Shown piece after piece: positions 7,484-11,573 of a stretch of 11,573 nt of DNA. The first letter of the stretch is position 1; each line of letters opens with the position of its first letter. The translations under genes were made by a program, and so were the position numbers. Under the pieces are notes generated by a model that saw only the letters and a program-made list of their open reading frames with translations, was not told the origin of the DNA and ran no database searches. The stretch comes from Desulfurococcales archaeon (GTDB taxonomy: Archaea > Thermoproteota > Thermoprotei_A > Sulfolobales > Desulfurococcaceae): the NCBI GenBank assembly GCA_015521265.1, contig WAON01000013.1, forward strand, positions 1 to 11,573, written 5' to 3'.

Positions 7484-8340
7484 GTAAGCTCCTCCATTTT
7501 AGCCTTGATTACTTGTTCTGCTTCTTCCTTAGTGATCTCTACTATACCTGCTTTTCTTAGTTCTTCCACTATTTTCTCGGGGTGCTCCGTGTATGTGTCT
7601 GGGTCTGCTTCTGCTTTTATTCTTGCCTTATAGGCTTTCCCATGCTCTCCTATTATTACTGCTTCGATGTAGTATTGTCCCGCTACTGGTTCGATGCTTG
7701 CTATTCCCAGCGATTCTCCCTTCTCATTGCTTAGCTTGAATATTACTCCTCCGTGTAGTGTTGCGCCTATGGGGTCTGCTCTCGCTATTGCCTCGAGTAT
7801 AGTAGTTTTTTCCTCGACGGGTTTTTCCTCTATTTCCTCTTTTAATACTGGTTTTTCTAGTGGTTGTGTTCCTTCAGCTATGCCTATTGTTTGCTGCGTG
7901 GACCATTCTTCTTTTACAGCCTCGGTTTTTTCCTCTGTTTTCTCTTCTACTGGACGCTTATATTCCTCCATTACTCGTGCTAGTTTCTCCTTTATTACTT
8001 TCTCCACTATTTTTGCGACTTCTTCATCTGGTACTCTCTTGAAGTATTCTACTCTTAACGTGTCGTATTTCCATTTGATCTCCATTGTTTCAGGGTTGAA
8101 ACTGTACTTTATCCTTATCCTTACAACGTCTCCTTTATCACTCTTTAATTCTTCTACTAGGATATAGTATAGTAGTCTGTTTACTTCTCCAGCCGCCCTC
8201 GCGATTTCTTTTCCTACTTCCCTGTTCTTCTTTACATAGTCTCTTAGTTATGCGAATAGTGTTCTACGCAGCTTGTCCGCGTATGCACCCGCTATTACGA
8301 GGCCTGTGCTAAGCTCGTTTTCTATAATTGGTGTTGTCAA
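7480..8340 (-). pseudogene. DUF2258-like protein gene interrupted by an in-frame TAA
   Basis: The frame runs from a TTG at 8340, with GGTG eight bases before it, to the TGA at 7480-7482. It would encode about 286 residues but for a TAA at codon 31 (8248-8250). The 30 codons before the stop read like a conserved N-terminus (ELSTGLVIAGAYADKLRRT). The 54 codons after it (8247-8086) also look coding (EVNRLLYYILVEEL, then a KGDVVRIRIKY strand) but contain no ATG, GTG or TTG. The first usable start after the stop is the ATG at 8085, giving 201 residues. This N-terminal region matches what I recall of the crenarchaeal DUF2258 family. A helix leads into an acidic low-complexity linker (about 129-180, repeated EEKP/EEKT) and a separate C-terminal alpha/beta domain. 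The downstream half is intact and coupled by ATGA to the phosphorylase gene. It could be a recent pseudogene, a recoded gene or a sequence error. Confidence 0.7.
8248..8250 (-). other. In-frame TAA inside the DUF2258-like gene
   Basis: On the minus strand the codons read TTC GCA TAA CTA AGA GAC, so the stop falls within an apparently conserved F-A-x-L-R-D helix. One base change from CAA, GAA, AAA, TTA, TCA, TAC or TAT would make it. UAG-decoding by pyrrolysine does not apply, since this is TAA. Confidence 0.75.
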
Positions 8341-8384
8341 GGTTTATACACCGATACAAGGTATTGATACACGGGTTCTACTAG

Positions 8385-8394
8385 TATTATTTAT
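8385..8394 (-). promoter_or_regulatory. Putative TATA box of the DUF2258-like/phosphorylase operon
   Basis: On the minus strand this reads ATAAATAATA. Its centre near 8390 predicts a start at about 8364 and a short leader holding GGTG (8349-8352) before the TTG at 8340. This supports 8340, not 8085, as the original gene start. The imperfect inverted repeat ATAC-AAG-GTAT (8354-8364) overlaps the expected start site. Confidence 0.45.
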
Positions 8395-8480
8395 CTAGTA
8401 CCGCTGTATAAGAAGATTTAGCGTGTTTTTCGAGGGTTTTTTACGGGTTGGAGGGGATTAGTGTTAATACTTTGTTTTTA

Positions 8481-8490
8481 CACTATATAT
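8481..8490 (+). promoter_or_regulatory. Putative TATA box for the gene at 8516
   Basis: CACTATATAT has a strong TATA core (8483-8490). With the usual 26-base spacing, transcription starts near 8513, so the message begins almost at the GTG at 8516. A TTG at 8501, which would give a longer protein, would lie upstream of that start and is therefore unlikely. The 8341-8515 spacer holds this and the divergent promoter; nothing else is clear. Confidence 0.5.
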
Positions 8491-8515
8491 TCCTAGAGGG
8501 TTGATCGGGTGTTCC

Positions 8516-8761
8516 GTGTTGAGTAGTGGCGAGACCGTGTTGTTTGAGGGCGTGATCGTGGGGTTCGAGTCTCCGGAGGGTTTTGATGAGCCTGCACTAT
8601 ATATTCAGGGTAGTGTAAACGATGAGCCTGCAGGTTTCTACGTGTTGATTCCTAGGGAGAAGCATGAGGAGTTGTTGAGGCTTGGTGTTGGGCAGATGTT
8701 TGCTGGTAAGGGTGTTGTGGTTAAGCGTGATCCTCTTGTTTTAAGGCTTGTAGTGGAGTGA
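8516..8761 (+). CDS. Small beta-rich hypothetical protein, possibly OB-fold
   Basis: From the GTG at 8516 the protein has 81 residues; a TTG at 8501 would give 86. I chose 8516 because the TATA box predicts a start of transcription around 8513. GGGTG at 8507-8511 would suit it or the TTG at 8519 if the message starts earlier. The sequence alternates strands: ETVLFEGVIVGF, PALYIQGSV, AGFYVLIP, then a short helix (EKHEELLRLG), then FAGKGVVVKRDPLVLRLVVE. This order resembles a small OB-fold or similar barrel, but no binding residues can be named. The next gene starts six bases after its stop, so the two are surely co-transcribed. I do not recognise the family. Confidence 0.7.
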   Translation: MLSSGETVLFEGVIVGFESPEGFDEPALYIQGSVNDEPAGFYVLIPREKHEELLRLGVGQMFAGKGVVVKRDPLVLRLVVE

Positions 8762-8767
8762 TCCCCT

Positions 8768-9244
8768 ATGACGGTGCTCCGTAAACCTCCCCGGATTAAA
8801 GTGTTGGAAGCTATTGGTGCCCTGGGTGATGGGAGGCTTAAGCCTCTCTGCGAATACTCCGCCGAGGTTACTAGTAGTAGGGGGGACAGGGTTTACAAGG
8901 TAGTTGTGCTCCCGGATAATAGGGTTTATAGTAGTGATAATGGTACTAGGCTCCGAGGCTATGTGGGGTATCCGATTATTGCGTTCCTAATGCATAAGGG
9001 CGTTATACCTATTGATCGGGAGGTTATGAAGGCTATGACTGGTATACCGTGGAAGGATCTTAATGAGAGGTATAGGAGATACGCTGTTGTAGAGGAGATA
9101 GTGTTGAGGAGGGCTGAGCGTCTCGGTGTTAAGAGGGAGATAATATATGATTATATCAACATTGTTATGAAGAAGCTGGGCTTGATGAAGCTGTTATTTG
9201 ATGAATCACTAGTTAACTATGATTGTAGCAGCTCAGCACCGTGA
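8768..9244 (+). CDS. Hypothetical basic protein, second gene of a two-gene unit
   Basis: The ATG at 8768 follows GGAGTGAT at good spacing; this ribosome site overlaps the stop of the gene before, so translation is probably coupled. The 158-residue protein is soluble and rich in Lys and Arg. It has a strand-rich N-terminal part (about 25-60), a middle part with YVGYPIIAFLMHKGVIPIDR, and a helical C-terminal half with RRYAVVEEIVLRRAERLGV and YINIVMKKLGL. The basic charge and helices would allow nucleic acid or nucleoprotein binding, but this is a guess. I do not recognise the family. It is followed by a 47-base spacer rich in C and T on the plus strand (9245-9291), which may serve as a terminator for this gene, and then by a convergent gene. 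Confidence 0.75.
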   Translation: MTVLRKPPRIKVLEAIGALGDGRLKPLCEYSAEVTSSRGDRVYKVVVLPDNRVYSSDNGTRLRGYVGYPIIAFLMHKGVIPIDREVMKAMTGIPWKDLNERYRRYAVVEEIVLRRAERLGVKREIIYDYINIVMKKLGLMKLLFDESLVNYDCSSSAP

Positions 9245-9291
9245 CCTTCTTCATCCTCTCTTCTTTCATTCCGCCTAGGACGCCTTCATCA

Positions 9292-9921
9292 TTACAGGTT
9301 TATGTATCCCTTCCTTATACTCAAATATTTTTTCTGTACTAGGCTTGAGAGTATTCTCCGTGCCTCGCTTCGGGGTATGTCCATGCTGCTTGCTAGTAGT
9401 ACTACTGTGTCTCTAGTTGTTAGCTCGCCGTACTCGATCATTGCTTCTCTCAATAACTCTAGTGCTTCCTCTTCTCTCTTATTTAAGTCTTTAACTGGTA
9501 TTAGTTCGCCGCTACTTATTTTGAATCTTATTGTTTCATATCCTATTCTTAACTCGTAGTTTTCTCCTACTCTCCGTATCCATGCTTTCCTGTAGTTTTT
9601 CGGCGTTCTTAAGCCTTCTCCGGGTGTTTTCGTCACTATTATGTTCCCAGACCTGCCCCACGGTATTCTTACTGGTTCGATATAGACTGTTAATACATAG
9701 CTTCCGGTGATTTCTTCCTGCGTTATAATTATATTTTCGGGGTATTCATCTATTCTTCCCAGTAATGACTCGTAGAGTTTCCCCGGGTCTATTATTAGTG
9801 CTGGCCCTTCTACTTGTTTAACAGTTTTATGTATTAGTAGTAGTTTCGGGTTCATATAGTGACTTATAATTATCCATTTACCGCGTGTTAACTTGTAGGC
9901 TATTCTATCCAGCTTGTTCAA
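9292..9921 (-). CDS. Hypothetical protein with C-terminal winged-helix-like domain
   Basis: The TTG start at 9921 has GAGGGG (9931-9936 on the plus strand, read in reverse) nine bases before it. The 209-residue protein has an alpha/beta N-terminal part (KWIIISHYMN, KLLLIHKTVK, PALIIDP) and a strand-rich middle. Its C-terminal domain of about 65 residues has the helix-turn-helix-wing pattern: a helix with REEEALELLREAMIEYG, then TTRDTVVLLASSMDI, then the probable recognition helix SEARRILSSLVQKKYL and a short wing ending in YINL. Such domains bind DNA in many archaeal regulators. The N-terminal part gives no recognisable ligand site. It is divergent from the PGI/PMI gene across a short shared promoter region, so it could control that gene, but no operator is evident. 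Confidence 0.72.
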   Translation of the reverse strand: MNKLDRIAYKLTRGKWIIISHYMNPKLLLIHKTVKQVEGPALIIDPGKLYESLLGRIDEYPENIIITQEEITGSYVLTVYIEPVRIPWGRSGNIIVTKTPGEGLRTPKNYRKAWIRRVGENYELRIGYETIRFKISSGELIPVKDLNKREEEALELLREAMIEYGELTTRDTVVLLASSMDIPRSEARRILSSLVQKKYLSIRKGYINL

Positions 9922-9960
9922 CTACTTATTCCCCTCGGTTAATCCGTGTTTTCCTACTAG

Positions 9961-9970
9961 TATTTTATGG
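9961..9970 (-). promoter_or_regulatory. Putative TATA box of the gene ending at 9292
   Basis: CCATAAAATA on the minus strand, centred near 9965, predicts a start at about 9939. That leaves a short leader that includes the GAGGGG ribosome site of the TTG at 9921. Confidence 0.4.
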
Positions 9971-9995
9971 TTTTTTATTCTGGTATTGGTGTATA

Positions 9996-10004
9996 GGTAT
10001 AATT
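9996..10004 (+). promoter_or_regulatory. Putative TATA box of the PGI/PMI gene
   Basis: GGTATAATT would start transcription near 10026, just before the strong ribosome site GGGGGTG at 10031-10037. TTTTTTATTC at 9971-9980 is an alternative; it would place the start near 10002 and favour a leaderless message from the TTG codons at 10003 or 10006. Confidence 0.35.
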
Positions 10005-10041
10005 GTTGAGTAGTGTCTTTGATGTGTTATGGGGGTGTGTG

Positions 10042-11028
10042 TTGTTGGAGGAGTATTATCTTGGCTGGCTTAACCAGTTAGAGGATGGTTTGAAGCATTG
10101 GAGTGATTGGAGTATTAGCGGTGTGTTTAGGAGTATTATTGTTGCCGGTATGGGTGGTAGTGGTATTGTTGGTGATTACTTGTCTGCCCTCTCACTGGTT
10201 AATGGAGGGTTGCCGGTGATTACTGTTAAACACTACATGGTTCCAGGCTTTGTGGATAGTGGTGATTTAGCTGTTGTTATTAGTTATAGTGGTAACACGT
10301 TGGAGACTAGGTTGTTCTACGAGTCTGTTAGGAAGCACGGTGCTAGGGTGGTTGTTGTTTCTAGTGATGGCTTGTTGGAGGAGTATGCTCGTAGGGATAA
10401 CGTGTTGTTTCTACCGGTTGTTAAGGGTATTGCTCCACGTACCGCGCTTCCACACATGCTTTACCGTATACTCGGACTACTTGATTCTTCCGGTATAAGC
10501 ATTGTTTCCCGGGATACTGCGAAGCGTGCATATGATTTCTTAACGGGTGTGATGGGGGAGGCTACTGATAAAGCCTATGATATAGCGTCGTTCATCCATG
10601 AGAATAGGGGGCTGTTAATACTTGCTACTCATTCACCTCTAGAACCTCTTGCTTGGAGGGTTAAGAACGAGTTTAACGAGAATAGTAAGATCCCTGTTAA
10701 GGTTGAAGCTGCCCCGGAGTGGATGCATAATGATATCGTGGGCTGGGAGAAGCCCTATGAAAACAAGTATACGACTATACTAGTAAGCGATCCATCTGAT
10801 AGTGTTGGATCAAGGCTTGTAGACTACATGGAAAAAATCTATAAGGAGAATAATATCCCGACTTACAGACTATTATTAAAAGGCGAGACGCTACTCGAGA
10901 AACTACTATACGGCAGCCTAGTATTCGGCTTAGCCAGCGTTAGACTAGCCCGTATAAGGGGGCTCGACCCCTTGAAAACTACCAGTATTGTAGAGTATAA
11001 GAAGGTTGTTGATAGTATTTTTAAGTAA
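10042..11028 (+). CDS. Bifunctional phosphoglucose/phosphomannose isomerase
   Basis: This cytoplasmic enzyme interconverts glucose-6-phosphate or mannose-6-phosphate with fructose-6-phosphate, feeding glycolysis, gluconeogenesis and sugar-nucleotide synthesis. Two SIS domains are present. Numbered from 10042 (328 residues), GMGGSGIVGDYL (36-47) and SYSGNTLET (81-89) bind the sugar phosphate. KNEFNENSK holds the likely catalytic E210, MHND has H229, and the C-terminal K320 or K321 follows DPLKTTSIVEY. These match the residues I recall for the Pyrobaculum enzyme (E203, H219, K298). I prefer the TTG at 10042 (or 10045) because GGGGGTG precedes it and the family begins a few residues before Y-L-x-W; a TTG at 10003 would add 13 residues. 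Codon use shifts in the last 90 or so codons. Confidence 0.93.
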   Translation: MLEEYYLGWLNQLEDGLKHWSDWSISGVFRSIIVAGMGGSGIVGDYLSALSLVNGGLPVITVKHYMVPGFVDSGDLAVVISYSGNTLETRLFYESVRKHGARVVVVSSDGLLEEYARRDNVLFLPVVKGIAPRTALPHMLYRILGLLDSSGISIVSRDTAKRAYDFLTGVMGEATDKAYDIASFIHENRGLLILATHSPLEPLAWRVKNEFNENSKIPVKVEAAPEWMHNDIVGWEKPYENKYTTILVSDPSDSVGSRLVDYMEKIYKENNIPTYRLLLKGETLLEKLLYGSLVFGLASVRLARIRGLDPLKTTSIVEYKKVVDSIFK

Positions 11029-11072
11029 AATCTACTATTCACTAATATGTATCGATCTGGTTGAGCGGGTCG

Positions 11073-11084
11073 TTTATATATAAA
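11073..11084. promoter_or_regulatory. Palindromic TATA-like element without an obvious gene
   Basis: TTTATATATAAA is a perfect 12-base palindrome and an excellent archaeal TATA match on both strands. It lies between two genes that both end here, so it does not precede any start I can see. It could drive an antisense or small RNA, or be chance in AT-rich DNA. The rest of the 11029-11137 spacer shows nothing clear. Confidence 0.3.
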
Positions 11085-11137
11085 GGTATAGCCTGTTGTA
11101 TCAATATATTTATTCTTTCCAATTGAATTATTACTAG

Positions 11138-11573
11138 TTATTGGTTGGGTGTTAGGTTGTTTATGAGTTCTAGGAGTGTTTTTGTTTCTAGGCTTCCTTG
11201 GATTGTTATTATTGTGTTTTTATAGCATGTTTTCGCTGTTGAGGATTGTATTATGCAGTGGTTTATTCCGTCTATTATTTTACAACAGGTAGTCTTGTTA
11301 CGGATTAGTACTGGCCAGTTTTTAACGTGCAGTATGTATGGTTTACTGCAGCTCCTATGCATTTTGGATTGTTTCTGCATTCTTCTATGTGTTTTCCTGT
11401 ATTATTTGTTGTTTGTTTATAGTATTCTAGCAGTTTTTCATTGTCTTTGCATGGTTGTATTCCTATTGTTAGGTTTTTGCTCGTGATTGATTGGTTTGTT
11501 AGTGATATTAATACTGTTTCTTCTCCGGGGCTTAGTTCTTCAATGGTTCCGGGTAGTAGGATTATCTTGTTTG
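11138..11573 (-). pseudogene. Cys-rich exported-type protein, 3' part, frame broken at an A run
   Basis: From the right edge the minus strand is open in one frame down to a TAA at 11305-11307. A second frame, open from below 11402 to the TAA at 11138-11140, takes over. A -1 shift at five A (11319-11323 on the plus strand as T) joins YCTLK to NWPVLIRNK and gives a continuous 144-residue C-terminal part. Both halves look alike in kind: each has four Cys (eight in all), N-glycosylation sites (NQS, NLT, NNT, NHT, NKT, NLT), and a similar hydrophobic strand followed by G-(T/S)-(I/L)-E (KIILLPGTIEE and TIITIQGSLE). This suggests a secreted, disulfide-bonded protein. The N-terminus is outside the window, so the family cannot be named. 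One extra A would restore it. Confidence 0.65.
11319..11323 (-). other. A5 run, probable frameshift site
   Basis: The codons read ACG TTA AAA ACT in the upstream frame. Slipping back one base on the A run gives AAA AAC TGG, which enters the downstream frame. Both frames are open from 11305 to 11401, so the exact position is not fixed, but this is the only homopolymer of five in that overlap. Confidence 0.5.

Noticed and set aside
7694..8167. Plus-strand open frame opposite the DUF2258-like gene
   Set aside because: Its Ser/Phe-rich composition arises from the reverse of GAA/AAA-rich codons in the acidic linker; there is no promoter or ribosome site.
8248..8250. Pyrrolysine or selenocysteine at the internal stop
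   Set aside because: The codon is TAA, while those systems use TAG and TGA.
8501..8515. TTG at 8501 as the start of the small beta-rich protein
   Set aside because: The TATA box at 8483-8490 would start transcription near 8513, downstream of this codon.

Overview
The window looks like chromosomal DNA of a hyperthermophilic crenarchaeon, most likely of the order Desulfurococcales (inference). The reasons are a bifunctional phosphoglucose/phosphomannose isomerase of the crenarchaeal type, an archaeal XerA-like recombinase, and a protein resembling the crenarchaeal DUF2258 family as I remember it. Frequent GTG and TTG starts, AGG/AGA/ATA-rich codon use, short leaders, and archaeal TATA elements about 26 bases before likely transcription starts point the same way. 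The DNA is AT-rich and gene-dense. I see no tRNA, rRNA, CRISPR array or insertion sequence.

Left part (1-3902, minus strand): an operon of three overlapping genes encodes exported proteins. They are a secreted protein with a glycine-rich tail, a signal-anchored protein with two PepSY-like lobes, and a large ectodomain with a C-terminal membrane anchor that runs off the left edge. Together they suggest a cell-surface assembly of unknown function.

Middle (4108-9244): an unknown small gene converges on xerA, which carries an extra C-terminal zinc ribbon. A GC-rich, foldable stretch at 5686-5777, a candidate structured RNA or leader, lies just before a DHH-family phosphoesterase. The phosphoesterase converges on and overlaps a purine nucleoside/MTA phosphorylase-family gene. 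That gene is translationally coupled (ATGA) to an upstream DUF2258-like gene, which has an in-frame TAA after only 30 codons. Divergent from it is a two-gene unit of unknown small proteins.

Right part (9292-11573): a protein with a C-terminal winged-helix-like domain is divergent from the PGI/PMI gene, a sugar-phosphate isomerase. At the right edge is the 3' part of a cysteine-rich, probably extracellular protein whose frame is broken by a -1 shift at a run of five A.

The most notable points are two genes each broken by what looks like one base change (stop at 8248-8250, frameshift at 11319-11323), the GC-rich RNA-like element, and the uncharacterised surface operon. The two disruptions could be real decay, recoding or sequence error; the window alone cannot tell these apart.
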